Positions 1 to 7,167 of a stretch of 36,331 bases of DNA are shown here, piece by piece. This stretch comes from Aphodousia faecalis (lineage in GTDB: Bacteria; Pseudomonadota; Gammaproteobacteria; Burkholderiales; Burkholderiaceae_F): NCBI GenBank assembly GCA_018712705.1, contig DVGM01000003.1, positions 1 to 36,331 of the forward strand, read 5' to 3'. Position 1 is the stretch's first letter; each line of letters opens with the position of its first letter. Position numbers and translations under genes: made by a program. Under the pieces are notes generated by a model. It searched no databases, had not been told where the DNA came from, and saw only the letters and a list, made by a program, of their open reading frames with translations.

Positions 1-361
1 CCTTGGCGGAACAACATGAGACATGATTTTACGGGAATTGAAAGCAATTTTGCTCCAAAATGGCCCCAACATAGCCAATTGACATTGGCGTTCCTTATAT
101 CCCCGCCATTAATGCCGGGGCTTTACGGAACTCGCGGTAAAAAAACCTTCTTCTGTTTCGCCTTGAACAATCACTAAGTGAGTTTTGAGAAATTTTGCTT
201 CCATCATTGACCTGAAAAATTATTGAATTCTTTTCGATTGTATCGAAGCGAAAAATTCAACGAAGCCCCAATTTTCAGGCAGTATCAAAGTATCGGGCAG
301 AGACCGACAATTTATGTCCGACAGGGCAAAATTGAATAGAAACTGTGTTTTTCGCGCAACA
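1..361. other. Left-edge region without a recognisable gene
   Basis: No recognisable coding region. One plus-strand frame is open from base 1 to a TAA at 175-177, and a 32-codon minus-strand frame starting with two ATGs covers 109-207. Neither resembles a family I know. A near-palindrome sits at 102-120 and a larger nested inverted repeat at 211-279, listed separately. The region lies just downstream of the AbiE toxin stop. Confidence 0.4.
211..279. repeat. Nested inverted repeat, about 69 nt
   Basis: Three sets of complementary arms are nested: CCTGAAAA (211-218) with TTTTCAGG (272-279), TTGAATT (223-229) with AATTCAA (254-260), and TTCGA (233-237) with TCGAA (243-247) around a 5-nt loop. 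Together they could fold into one long hairpin with internal bulges. It could be a small structured RNA, a miniature mobile element remnant, or a terminator-like structure downstream of the AbiE toxin gene. Only the complementarity is seen; the role is unknown. Confidence 0.5.
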
Positions 362-1309
362 TTAGCGACGCGAATGATGACGGCTATGTTGAGAGCCGTA
401 GTTTAGATAAATGTCATTGATGGCGTCGAGCTGCGACTCAAACTTTTCAGGATTGGTAGTGTGAAGGTGATCCAGGTTTTTAAGCTTCCACTGCAGGGCG
501 GGTAAATCGCTCAATTCAAAAGGCATGAGATCCCATTGTGGACTTGTTTCCAACACAGAATATAAGAATTGATAGCGGTCTTTTCCGAGTTGCGTGACAA
601 CCGTTTCCCGTAATTCAGATCGGATCGCTTTTAAGTCCTCAAGCGAGACTTCCCAGTCGGTCATGCCGGCGAAGTCGTTTTCAAACATCCGGTCGATGTC
701 TTTGTCCGGGCCCATCAACACTTCGTGCGCGGGCCGGCCATGTGCTGCCAAATAAACCGTGAAGCAATCGAGCATCAAGTCAGAAATGCCCCCGTTTTGC
801 ATGAGAACCCCGACATCGAACAGATCCCGCGGATGCTGACGATCAAGCGCAGCCAAGATTTTCCCCGCATAGAGTTCGTCGCGGTTTAGTAGCGGGATTT
901 CCGTGTTGCCGGAAACTTGGAAAACCGTTTGCACGTTTTCACAAAACGGCATGAATTCCGGATAAAGCAAAACCCCGCGAAAGAAGGGATTGATTTCCAC
1001 TTTCACAAGGTCGCGACCGGCGCTCACCACAATTTTGGTGATCGGGGAGACGGATTTTTGGACGCCGAAGCCTTCTGAGCGCAACGTGTCGGTTAAGTGA
1101 ATCAGAATATCGTCAATTTCTGCCAATGCCTCGTCGCGGGGTTTTCCCCGGTCAACGTACACGCAGTCCAAGTCAACCGACAAACGAGGCATATTGTTGT
1201 AGAAAAGGTTAAGCGCGGTTCCCCCTTTTAAGGCCAGCGGAACCGAGTCGAAGCAGTACGGGATGATCTCGACGAGCAACCCGACTTGATTGAGGTAATT
1301 TTGCTTCAT
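362..1309 (-). CDS. abiEii: AbiEii/AbiGii-family nucleotidyltransferase toxin
   Basis: Toxin of a type IV (AbiE) toxin-antitoxin pair, 315 residues. It carries the DNA-polymerase-beta-like nucleotidyltransferase signature of the family: KGGTALN at residues 28-34, then RLSVDLD at 42-48, whose Ser and two Asp fit nucleotide and metal binding. A later RDLFDV motif around residue 160 is also typical. Known AbiEii proteins are GTP-binding nucleotidyltransferases that arrest growth and abort phage infection; the RNA target here is unknown. The ATG lies inside the end of the antitoxin frame (101-bp overlap), with AGGA about 15 nt upstream, so translation is probably coupled. No key residue seems lost, so it is likely intact. 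Confidence 0.88.
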   Translation of the reverse strand: MKQNYLNQVGLLVEIIPYCFDSVPLALKGGTALNLFYNNMPRLSVDLDCVYVDRGKPRDEALAEIDDILIHLTDTLRSEGFGVQKSVSPITKIVVSAGRDLVKVEINPFFRGVLLYPEFMPFCENVQTVFQVSGNTEIPLLNRDELYAGKILAALDRQHPRDLFDVGVLMQNGGISDLMLDCFTVYLAAHGRPAHEVLMGPDKDIDRMFENDFAGMTDWEVSLEDLKAIRSELRETVVTQLGKDRYQFLYSVLETSPQWDLMPFELSDLPALQWKLKNLDHLHTTNPEKFESQLDAINDIYLNYGSQHSRHHSRR

Positions 1310-2072
1310 GGACGAGCTTAACTTTCCTAATGGTTGTGGTTTTGTTTTTTCCCACGGTGACTTGCCATTGTTTAGCCTCTCCCGTGGTGATGTCGTATTC
1401 CGAGTACAAACGCGAAACGTCGATCAAATTGAATTCAGTCGCCAATAGCGCAAATAAGCGCTTCACCTTGAGGCTAGTGCAACTTAAAAGCAACGGCCCC
1501 AAGACTTCCGGTCGAAGGCGTCTTACCGATTCAACAATGTTACGCGTCAATTCCGGTGAGTAAAACGTACCGGATTCAGACAGTAATTCTAAAACACCTC
1601 GCTCAATCACCGAGCAAAAAACGCCCTGATTATCTAAAGAAAAGACGGGACGCGTGTCAAAATCAAGGCGTGAATCCTTGAAAGCAAAGAGCTTTGCTGA
1701 GGAGTAGCGCACATTGAAAGACTCGTGAACCCACTTGGGAAGCCCTACTGTCGGCTCGGCCCAAACAACGGCTTTTTCATTAAAAGTGAGATTGTGGCGA
1801 ACGCCCCATCGATTTAAAGCGGAAAAACTCGCCAAATGCAGTCCGGGGACGTCTTTTTGCAAGACTAAGAGAGCACCATCAAGCGTCACCCTTTCGTTGG
1901 GCAAACAATAAGCGCCATAACCGATCCGATTTAACCACCCGCTTTTAACATAGTGAGACGCGAGACGGGCGGAAATGCCGGCCTCACGAAGATCCCTTGT
2001 GAGAATTGGAACACCCGGTTTGGATTGATTTAATAAACGAGTGAGTTTTGAGCTTGACGAATCAAAATTCAT
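1209..2072 (-). CDS. abiEi: AbiEi-family antitoxin / autorepressor
   Basis: Antitoxin partner of the downstream toxin, 287 residues in the full frame. The N-terminal 50 residues form the winged-helix region typical of AbiEi (LTRDLREAGIS, then a turn ending in GYGAYCLP). The rest fits the AbiEi antitoxin domain. In studied systems AbiEi neutralises the toxin and represses its own promoter by binding inverted repeats; a 10-bp inverted repeat lies 16 bp upstream of this ATG. Unusually, the last 33 or so codons run into the toxin gene and look like out-of-frame toxin sequence. A slippery site at 1344-1350 leads to a stop at 1327-1329 in the -1 frame, which would give a more normal end. No clear Shine-Dalgarno precedes the ATG. 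Confidence 0.85.
   Translation of the reverse strand: MNFDSSSSKLTRLLNQSKPGVPILTRDLREAGISARLASHYVKSGWLNRIGYGAYCLPNERVTLDGALLVLQKDVPGLHLASFSALNRWGVRHNLTFNEKAVVWAEPTVGLPKWVHESFNVRYSSAKLFAFKDSRLDFDTRPVFSLDNQGVFCSVIERGVLELLSESGTFYSPELTRNIVESVRRLRPEVLGPLLLSCTSLKVKRLFALLATEFNLIDVSRLYSEYDITTGEAKQWQVTVGKNKTTTIRKVKLVHEAKLPQSSRVARRDHPVLLRLGSAGLKRGNRA
1327..1350 (-). other. Candidate -1 frameshift site near the antitoxin 3' end
   Basis: On the minus strand the antitoxin reads A AAA AAC at 1350-1344, with AAA and AAC as zero-frame codons. This is the classic X XXY YYZ slippery heptamer. A -1 slip would add five residues and stop at TAG (1329-1327). That TAG overlaps the AGGA ribosome-binding site of the toxin, whose ATG is 17 nt further on. 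Without the slip the antitoxin runs 101 bp into the toxin gene. A one-base indel in this A-run, natural or from sequencing, would explain the same picture. Confidence 0.4.
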
Positions 2073-2087
2073 TGTATATACTCGCTA

Positions 2088-2110
2088 AAAATTACATATA
2101 ATGTAATTTT
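2088..2110 (-). promoter_or_regulatory. Inverted-repeat operator in front of abiEi
   Basis: A perfect 10-bp inverted repeat, AAAATTACAT (2088-2097) and ATGTAATTTT (2101-2110), separated by ATA. It starts 16 bp before the abiEi start codon and overlaps AT-rich promoter-like sequence on the minus strand. Characterised AbiEi antitoxins bind inverted repeats in exactly this position to repress the operon, so this is the likely autoregulatory operator. Confidence 0.6.
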
Positions 2111-2495
2111 AACAGAATGGATGTAGTGAAATTCATTAAATAGTTGTTTGTTAAATTTGGCTAAAATCAAAAACGAAAAGGACATATCCTTTTTTGATGA
2201 TGTCGGGAGTACCACCTCCCACACATCTTTCCACTGTTACCCATACAAGGTACGGCAATGTCAAAGTTGTAATTGAAGGGTTTGTCAGCATGCGGGCATT
2301 TTAAACACAAAATGAAAAAAGGGAACCCAAATTTCGGATTCCCCTTTTTTAATCGACAGATTGAAAATCACTGTAGAAGCTTTCCCGTTTTGTCTCCCAC
2401 CGCAACGTTTTGCACATTGGCTGTGGGGTTTTCGGCGTTGCCGGCGAAGGCTAAAGTCGAGATTAGCTTCAGAGTGCTTTTCTCAATCCAGTGAA
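2111..2495. other. Intergenic region between abiE and rpmF
   Basis: No convincing gene. Short open frames here are antisense to rpmF or lack family resemblance. The region holds a small A/T-flanked hairpin at 2176-2195 (AAAAGGA, 4-nt loop, TCCTTTTTT), a GGGAG/CTCCC hairpin near 2204-2220, and a stronger terminator at 2315-2350. In many Burkholderiales rpmF is followed by plsX and the fab genes; here that slot is noncoding DNA and a toxin-antitoxin pair. Confidence 0.5.
2315..2350. terminator. Bidirectional Rho-independent terminator downstream of rpmF
   Basis: A G/C-rich stem (AAAAAAGGGAACC paired with GGATTCCCCTTTTTT) is flanked by A and T runs, so it can terminate on both strands. On the minus strand it lies about 145 nt beyond the rpmF stop. 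Confidence 0.7.
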
Positions 2496-2675
2496 TTATT
2501 CACCCTTAACGTCGATCACCTTCTTACCACGATAGAAGCCGTTCGGGCTGATGTGGTGACGGAGGTGAACTTCACCGGTCTTCGGTTCAACAGCCGTAGC
2601 CGGGTTCGTCAAGAAGTCATGAGCACGGTGATTGCCGCGCTTGTTGGTCGATTTTTTATTTTGTTGGACTGCCAT
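2496..2675 (-). CDS. rpmF: 50S ribosomal protein L32
   Basis: A 59-residue basic protein starting MAVQQNKKSTNKRGNHRAHD and ending RGKKVIDVKGE. Both ends match bacterial L32, a large-subunit protein near the peptidyl-transferase region. The internal segment around residues 37-50 (GEVHLRHHISPNGFYRG) is characteristic. This form lacks the zinc-binding cysteines found in some L32 proteins, as is usual in proteobacteria. It follows yceD by 99 bp, the conserved yceD-rpmF order, and has a strong promoter of its own in that gap. A terminator lies downstream at 2315-2350. Confidence 0.95.
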   Translation of the reverse strand: MAVQQNKKSTNKRGNHRAHDFLTNPATAVEPKTGEVHLRHHISPNGFYRGKKVIDVKGE

Positions 2676-2704
2676 AGCAATACCCCACTTTAAGAAAACA
2701 CGCG

Positions 2705-2734
2705 ATTATACCCTAGATATGCACATCTTGCCAA
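2705..2734 (-). promoter_or_regulatory. Sigma-70-type promoter for rpmF
   Basis: On the minus strand, TTGGCA (2734-2729) is followed after 18 bp by a perfect TATAAT (2710-2705), about 30 bp before the rpmF ATG. A second TATAAT lies at 2774-2769, right at the yceD stop. Confidence 0.65.
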
Positions 2735-2774
2735 TGCCATTACCTAAAGCTTGGAAAAAAGTTTTGCGATTATA

Positions 2775-3311
2775 TCAGTTTTTCTTCAATAAGTCTCGCA
2801 AGTTAGCAAAAGGTTTCGGTCTTTCGATCACTTCTTCGTCTTCGGAAGCTATGTCGCTATGTTTAAGCGGAGCTTCACAATCATCATGACGGGGGAAATT
2901 AGGCAGTGACAGAATGATTTCTTCCTGAACCCAAGCCGCCACATCCATATGTTCTGAACCGACAACCACTTCCCACTCCTCATCTTCTTCAACAGGAATG
3001 CGATTGGCTTCTGCTTCGCTTTTAACAAAAAGAAACGGCACTTCACGCTCAATGTCAATATCTATCGGTTGAGTGCAGCGGGTACAGCGCATTTGCACTT
3101 TTCCCTCGATAGTCAGCATGGCTGCCGGTAAGCCGCGGACGCCTTCCGTTCCTTCAATTTCAATTGCAAAGGGTTTTACTGTTTCACTGTTAATAATTAG
3201 GCTGGCGAGTTCGGGCATCTCCGAAATGCTCACCGTTGTGTTAATCTTCTGACGATTTGTTGCCACTGAAAAAATGTCGACAGTGGAAAAGTTTTGATTG
3301 CTTTTCGACAT
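2775..3311 (-). CDS. yceD: YceD/DUF177 family protein, 23S rRNA accumulation
   Basis: A 178-residue acidic protein of the YceD (DUF177) family, genetically linked to 23S rRNA accumulation and almost always encoded beside rpmF. Features seen are a CTRC pair at residues 76-79, a highly acidic central stretch (VEEDEEWEVVVGSEHMDV) and the conserved C-terminal tail PKPFANLRDLLKKN. The ATG at 3311 is preceded by GGGAG at a normal distance. It is divergent from maf with only 29 bp between start codons, so any maf promoter must lie inside this gene. The exact molecular role of the family is not settled. Confidence 0.9.
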   Translation of the reverse strand: MSKSNQNFSTVDIFSVATNRQKINTTVSISEMPELASLIINSETVKPFAIEIEGTEGVRGLPAAMLTIEGKVQMRCTRCTQPIDIDIEREVPFLFVKSEAEANRIPVEEDEEWEVVVGSEHMDVAAWVQEEIILSLPNFPRHDDCEAPLKHSDIASEDEEVIERPKPFANLRDLLKKN

Positions 3312-3340
3312 CCTTTACTCCCAAAAAGGTTACGAGGCGT

Positions 3341-3940
3341 ATGTTACAGAAGAAATTGGTTCTGGGGTCAAGTTCCCCCTATCGAAAAGAGTTATTGGAA
3401 CGTTTGGGTGTTCCGTTTGAATGTGTTTCTGCCGATATTGATGAAAGCCGCCACGAAGGTGAAACACCTGAAGCCCTTTGTGTCAGACTGGCTCGCGAAA
3501 AAGCCCTTAAAGTCAAATCCATGGTGGGCGAAGCAATTGTGATCGGCAGCGATCAAGTAGCCGTTCTGGGAGAAAAAATTTTGGGCAAACCCCACACTCG
3601 CGAACGAGCGATTGAACAGCTTTCTAGCATGCAAGGACATACGGTTTATTTTCTGACAGCCCTTTGCATCATTGGTGAAAAAGGCGAAATCTTTGAAACA
3701 ATGGTTCCGACTATTGTTACGATGAAAAAACTTTCCGTCAAAACTATTGAAAATTATCTCGATCGCGAACAACCTTTCAATTGTGCTGGCTCTGCCAAGA
3801 TCGAGAAGTTGGGTATCGCCTTAATGAAGGAAGTCCGCTCAACCGATCCTACTGCGCTCATCGGGCTGCCTCTTATTGAAACCGTAAACCTTTTAGCTAA
3901 AGCAGGCCTGGAAATTATTGAAGGAATTGGTGAGGCCTAA
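3341..3940 (+). CDS. maf: Maf/YceF-like nucleotide pyrophosphatase
   Basis: A 199-residue Maf-family nucleoside triphosphate pyrophosphatase, probably of the YceF type, which hydrolyses modified nucleotides such as m7GTP. The N-terminus LVLGSSSPYRKELLERLG is the Maf signature and GSDQV at 69-73 holds the conserved catalytic Asp. In E. coli yceF also neighbours yceD and rpmF. I chose the ATG at 3341 because the family starts just before the LVLGSSSPYR motif and GAGG lies just upstream; a longer frame from 3257 would overlap yceD. The next gene follows after 6 bp, indicating co-transcription. Confidence 0.9.
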   Translation: MLQKKLVLGSSSPYRKELLERLGVPFECVSADIDESRHEGETPEALCVRLAREKALKVKSMVGEAIVIGSDQVAVLGEKILGKPHTRERAIEQLSSMQGHTVYFLTALCIIGEKGEIFETMVPTIVTMKKLSVKTIENYLDREQPFNCAGSAKIEKLGIALMKEVRSTDPTALIGLPLIETVNLLAKAGLEIIEGIGEA

Positions 3941-3946
3941 TTAAGT

Positions 3947-4738
3947 ATGACTGCAACGCTGTATTTATTACCCAATCGAATAGCCGAACGTCCGGTAGAG
4001 GAAACAATCCCTGCCTACACGCTTGAGGTATTGCGAAGAACTCAGTTTTTTCTAGCTGAAAATGCCAAAAGCGCCCGCGCTTATTTAAAAGCCGCCTCCC
4101 ATCCTCAACCAATTGCCGAACTTCACATAGAGGAAATCGGTCATGAACCGCAGAGTGAAAAAATTGATGAGTGGCTTACCCCGCTTTTGGAAGGCCATGA
4201 CATTGCAATTGTCAGCGAATCAGGCTGCCCCGGTGTAGCGGACCCAGGCGCAACGATCGTCGCCCGCGCTCAAGAAAAGGGACTAAAGGTTAAGCCTCTG
4301 GTGGGCCCCAGTTCTATTTTGCTCGCTTTAATGGCAAGCGGTTTAGACGGTCAGCATTTCCGCTTTTTGGGCTACCTTCCGATTAAGGAACCGAGCAGAA
4401 CTCAGACATTGCGCGATGCCGAACATCAAAGTGCCAAGGGTGAAACTCAAATTTTTATTGAAACACCCTACCGCAATCAGGCTTTTTTAGAGTTTCTCTG
4501 TCAAACACTTCAAGCCGATACAAAAATTACGATTGCCTGCGATGTCACAGGGGAAGCTGAATTCATCAGAACCAAAACAGCCTTAGAGTGGTCTGAAGAG
4601 AATATTGATTTACCGAAATTGCCAACTATTTTCGCCATCCTGGCTGTTAAAAGCCGAAAAAACAATGAACGGAAGGTGAAGAAAGACTTCAAGCATTTCG
4701 CACGTAAAAAGCAAGGAAGTTTTTGGCGACAAGCATAA
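3947..4738 (+). CDS. RsmI-like SAM-dependent methyltransferase (tetrapyrrole methylase fold)
   Basis: A 263-residue member of the tetrapyrrole-methylase fold related to RsmI, which 2'-O-methylates C1402 of 16S rRNA. The motif SESGCPGVADPG at residues 90-101 matches the RsmI-type S-adenosylmethionine loop, and VGPSSILLALMASGL further on is also typical. The C-terminus is Lys/Arg-rich (last 30 residues), compatible with RNA binding. Betaproteobacteria often carry this RsmI paralogue beside maf, so its substrate may differ from RsmI and I give no gene symbol. It follows maf by 6 bp, and a hairpin lies just after its stop. Confidence 0.82.
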   Translation: MTATLYLLPNRIAERPVEETIPAYTLEVLRRTQFFLAENAKSARAYLKAASHPQPIAELHIEEIGHEPQSEKIDEWLTPLLEGHDIAIVSESGCPGVADPGATIVARAQEKGLKVKPLVGPSSILLALMASGLDGQHFRFLGYLPIKEPSRTQTLRDAEHQSAKGETQIFIETPYRNQAFLEFLCQTLQADTKITIACDVTGEAEFIRTKTALEWSEENIDLPKLPTIFAILAVKSRKNNERKVKKDFKHFARKKQGSFWRQA

Positions 4739-4744
4739 AAAGAC

Positions 4745-4765
4745 ATGGGCGGTTTTCCCGCCCAT
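4745..4765. terminator. Hairpin between convergent genes
   Basis: A perfect 8-bp stem, ATGGGCGG (4745-4752) and CCGCCCAT (4758-4765), with a TTTTC loop, lies between the ends of the methylase gene and the HAD gene. There is no long T-tract, so termination strength is uncertain. Confidence 0.55.
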
Positions 4766-4793
4766 ATCCTTCATTTAAACTTCGACTAGAAAA

Positions 4794-5456
4794 TTAAAGC
4801 AATTCATCAACACCCAGAGCGCTCGCTAACTGGGGCACATCGTCCACAACAGGCACCTTCCACTTCACCAATTCACTCTTGGGAAATGCTCCGTAGCTCA
4901 CTGCCACAGCCGCGCAGCCGGCATTTTTCGCCAACCACAGATCGTGCTCGGTGTCACCGATCATCACCATTTGATGAATGTCCACACCAGTCTCTTCAGC
5001 CAACATCTGCAGCATCAGCGGATTGGGTTTGCCTGCACTTTCATCAGCCGTAACCGTTGCTTCAAAGATATCACCTACTCCGGTTTGTGCAAAAACCCGA
5101 TCCAATCCCCGACGGCTCTTTCCTGTTGCAACAGCAAGACGCAGACCGGCCGCTTTCATTTTTCGCATCAGATCTTCAAGTCCGGGAAAGATTCCGATTT
5201 CCTTTTCTTTAACGAGATAGTACTCACGGTAAGCTTGTTCAAACTGATCGTAGTGATCAAAACGGAATTCAGGCTCAATGGTTAAAATCGCACTTCTCCA
5301 ATCCAGTCCAATCACACTTCTGGCGATCTGCATGCCGGGATCTTTATAACCCAAGGCGACAAAAGCATGGCAAATACCCGCGGCGATCGGTTCGGTTGTA
5401 TCCATGACCGTACCGTCCCAATCAAAAACAAACAGATCAAATTTGGGTACCAACAT
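4794..5456 (-). CDS. HAD-superfamily phosphatase (Gph-like)
   Basis: A 220-residue HAD-IA hydrolase. Motif I is FVFDWDGTVMDT with the nucleophile Asp12 and Asp14. Motif II is the Thr/Ser of VATGKS, motif III the Lys of AGKPNPLM, and motif IV the Asp pair in MIGDTEHD. It resembles phosphoglycolate phosphatase and other small-molecule phosphatases; the true substrate cannot be read from sequence. I use the ATG at 5456, two bases after the rluC stop and preceded by AAGGAAC; upstream frame extension overlaps rluC. The pair rluC-HAD is a common betaproteobacterial arrangement and is probably co-transcribed. Confidence 0.88.
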   Translation of the reverse strand: MLVPKFDLFVFDWDGTVMDTTEPIAAGICHAFVALGYKDPGMQIARSVIGLDWRSAILTIEPEFRFDHYDQFEQAYREYYLVKEKEIGIFPGLEDLMRKMKAAGLRLAVATGKSRRGLDRVFAQTGVGDIFEATVTADESAGKPNPLMLQMLAEETGVDIHQMVMIGDTEHDLWLAKNAGCAAVAVSYGAFPKSELVKWKVPVVDDVPQLASALGVDELL

Positions 5457-5458
5457 CG

Positions 5459-6472
5459 TTATTGTTCCTTTCTCTGCTTCAAAGCAGTAATTAACTCTGC
5501 ACAATCTTTAGGCAATTGAGCGGTCACAGACATTGACTGTCCGGAAATCGGGTGCTTGAATTCTAAGCGATAAGCGTGCAGAAACATTCGCTTAAAGGGA
5601 GTGCCGAGACTACCTTTAGCGATTTTCTTATTTTCTTCAAAGTCACCGTATTTATCATCACCGACCAAAGGGTGACCCGCCCATTGAGCATGGACCCGAA
5701 TTTGGTGAGTGCGACCTGTTTTCAAGTCAACATTGAGATAAGAGACTGCCCCGAAACGCTCAATGAGCTGAAAAATACTGTGGCTTGGCAACCCCTTTTC
5801 TTCGTCCACACAGACTCGCCGTTCACCGGAGGAGGTTACAAATTTATAAAGCGGAACTTTAATATGCTGACGGTCGTTGACCCAGTCACCCAAAACAAGG
5901 GTCTTATACGATTTATGTAATTCCCCGTTTCGAATCATCTCATGAAGTCTGACCAAAGCCTTTCTGCTTTTAGCCAACATCATCACGCCGCTTGTGTCAC
6001 GGTCGAGCCGGTGCACGAGCTCCAAGTAAGGTTGATTAGGGCGGGCGGCTCGCAGCCGTTCAATCAAACCGAAACTAACGCCTGAACCACCGTGTGCAGC
6101 TAATCCCGCAGGCTTATCTACCACTAAAATGTGCTCATCTTCGTACAAAATCGGCAATTCAATATCGTCAATCGGACGGGCTGATTCTTTTTTAGCGATC
6201 GTCGATACACGAATAGGCGGCACTCTCAACTCATCGCCCAACTGCAAGCGGGTATCAACCGTCGCTCTTTTTTTATTAACACGGACCTCCCCGCCTCGCA
6301 CAATTCGGTACAGATGGCTCTTGGGGACGCCTTTAGCTATACGAAATAAGTAATTATCAAGCCTTTGTCCATCCGCATCCGCGCCGATGCGAATCCAGAC
6401 AACGGCATCAGCTTTAGCACTCGCTTGCGATGATGGAATAAATATAGGGGTTTTCCCAACTAAATTTGCCAT
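5459..6472 (-). CDS. rluC: 23S rRNA pseudouridine synthase RluC
   Basis: A 337-residue RluA-family pseudouridine synthase, expected to modify U955, U2504 and U2580 of 23S rRNA. It has an N-terminal S4 RNA-binding domain (QRLDNYLFRIAKGVPKSHLY, about residues 36-55) and the catalytic motif HRLDRDTSG with Asp157. RTHQIRVHAQWAGHPLVGD near the C-terminus is also conserved. The frame could extend to a TTG at 6532, but a promoter match ends right at the ATG at 6472, so I use that start; the mRNA may be nearly leaderless. It lies divergent to rne, as in E. coli and many betaproteobacteria. Confidence 0.92.
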   Translation of the reverse strand: MANLVGKTPIFIPSSQASAKADAVVWIRIGADADGQRLDNYLFRIAKGVPKSHLYRIVRGGEVRVNKKRATVDTRLQLGDELRVPPIRVSTIAKKESARPIDDIELPILYEDEHILVVDKPAGLAAHGGSGVSFGLIERLRAARPNQPYLELVHRLDRDTSGVMMLAKSRKALVRLHEMIRNGELHKSYKTLVLGDWVNDRQHIKVPLYKFVTSSGERRVCVDEEKGLPSHSIFQLIERFGAVSYLNVDLKTGRTHQIRVHAQWAGHPLVGDDKYGDFEENKKIAKGSLGTPFKRMFLHAYRLEFKHPISGQSMSVTAQLPKDCAELITALKQRKEQ

Positions 6473-6480
6473 AACTCTAT

Positions 6481-6509
6481 ATAATGGGGAACTTGTTGAA
6501 TCGGAACAA
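6481..6509 (-). promoter_or_regulatory. Candidate promoter for rluC
   Basis: On the minus strand TTGTTC (6509-6504) is followed after 17 bp by CATTAT (6486-6481). Transcription would start near 6474, almost at the rluC ATG, implying a very short leader. The same bases read TATAAT on the plus strand (6480-6485), which may serve the rne transcript, but I see no good -35 for that. Confidence 0.4.
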
Positions 6510-7167
6510 AAAATGTAGTTTGTTGCGATCAACTTTGATCGAAAATCAACATGTGCATTTTAGCCATGTTTTGATTAAAAATTTCTCTTTGTTGAACCGT
6601 GTGTCCAACGAAGTTTTTTGTGTGCCTGAAAGAGCTGCCTTTCAGGTTGTCGTGGCGGAGCTGCAGTTTGTCTGCAGACTGTGAAGCCTAAGTGTTTAAT
6701 ACACGAAAAGCAGCAAACGGTATTTGTTAAGTCCTCTTTTCGGACCCAATCGGTTGATCAGAGGCGTTTGTTAATTGCCGTGATGAAGAAATCTGTGGTT
6801 GGACAAGCCCCACTGGGATCACCGTTGAACATTTTCGGTGAATCAGACTTGTCAATATTAAGACGATAGTATTTATTAGACCTCATGTGAGGGATTGAGC
6901 TCATAGATGCAAAATAGGGTCACTATTTTGAATTCGTTCGTTTCGGTGCTCTCCCTACCGCGGCTTTGATAGTGACGCGACACATGTCTAACAATTTGTT
7001 TTCTCGCACGACCTCGGTTAGAGCTATTCACCGGGGTTCTGGTTGTTTGAGAAAAGATTAAGCGGCCGGACGTTTTTCCCGGCTATGCTTGCGCCACGGA
7101 TTTGTTTCTGACACGGCACGCCAGACTTTGACGACCTGCGACAGTGGTTGTCAGCCCGGAGTGTTCA
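6510..7167 (+). promoter_or_regulatory. Long structured 5' leader region of rne
   Basis: About 660 bp without a gene lie in front of rne. Several perfect or near-perfect hairpins are visible in the rne sense: CCTGAAAG/CTTTCAGG at 6625-6646, CTGCAG repeats at 6661-6677, CAAAATAG/CTATTTTG at 6910-6930, and a compound structure at 6999-7055. The last has outer arms TTTTCTC/GAGAAAA and inner arms ACCTCGGT/ACCGGGGT. In E. coli the rne 5' leader folds into hairpins that RNase E itself recognises to limit its own mRNA. A similar autoregulatory leader is the likely role here, although there is no sequence match to the E. coli leader that I can see. GGAG at 7158-7161 is the ribosome-binding site. Confidence 0.5.

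Noticed and set aside
1..207. Open plus-strand frame from base 1 to 177 and a 32-codon minus-strand frame at 109-207 as possible genes
   Set aside because: Neither shows family resemblance, and the plus frame has no visible start. Short open frames are expected by chance. Kept only as part of the noncoding region note.
2273..2889. Several plus-strand open frames of 73-110 codons
   Set aside because: They lie antisense to rpmF, its promoter and the yceD end, overlap each other, and have no recognisable domains.
3257..3340. Longer start for maf at 3257
   Set aside because: It would overlap the divergent yceD start. The family begins just before the LVLGSSSPYR motif, which fits the ATG at 3341.
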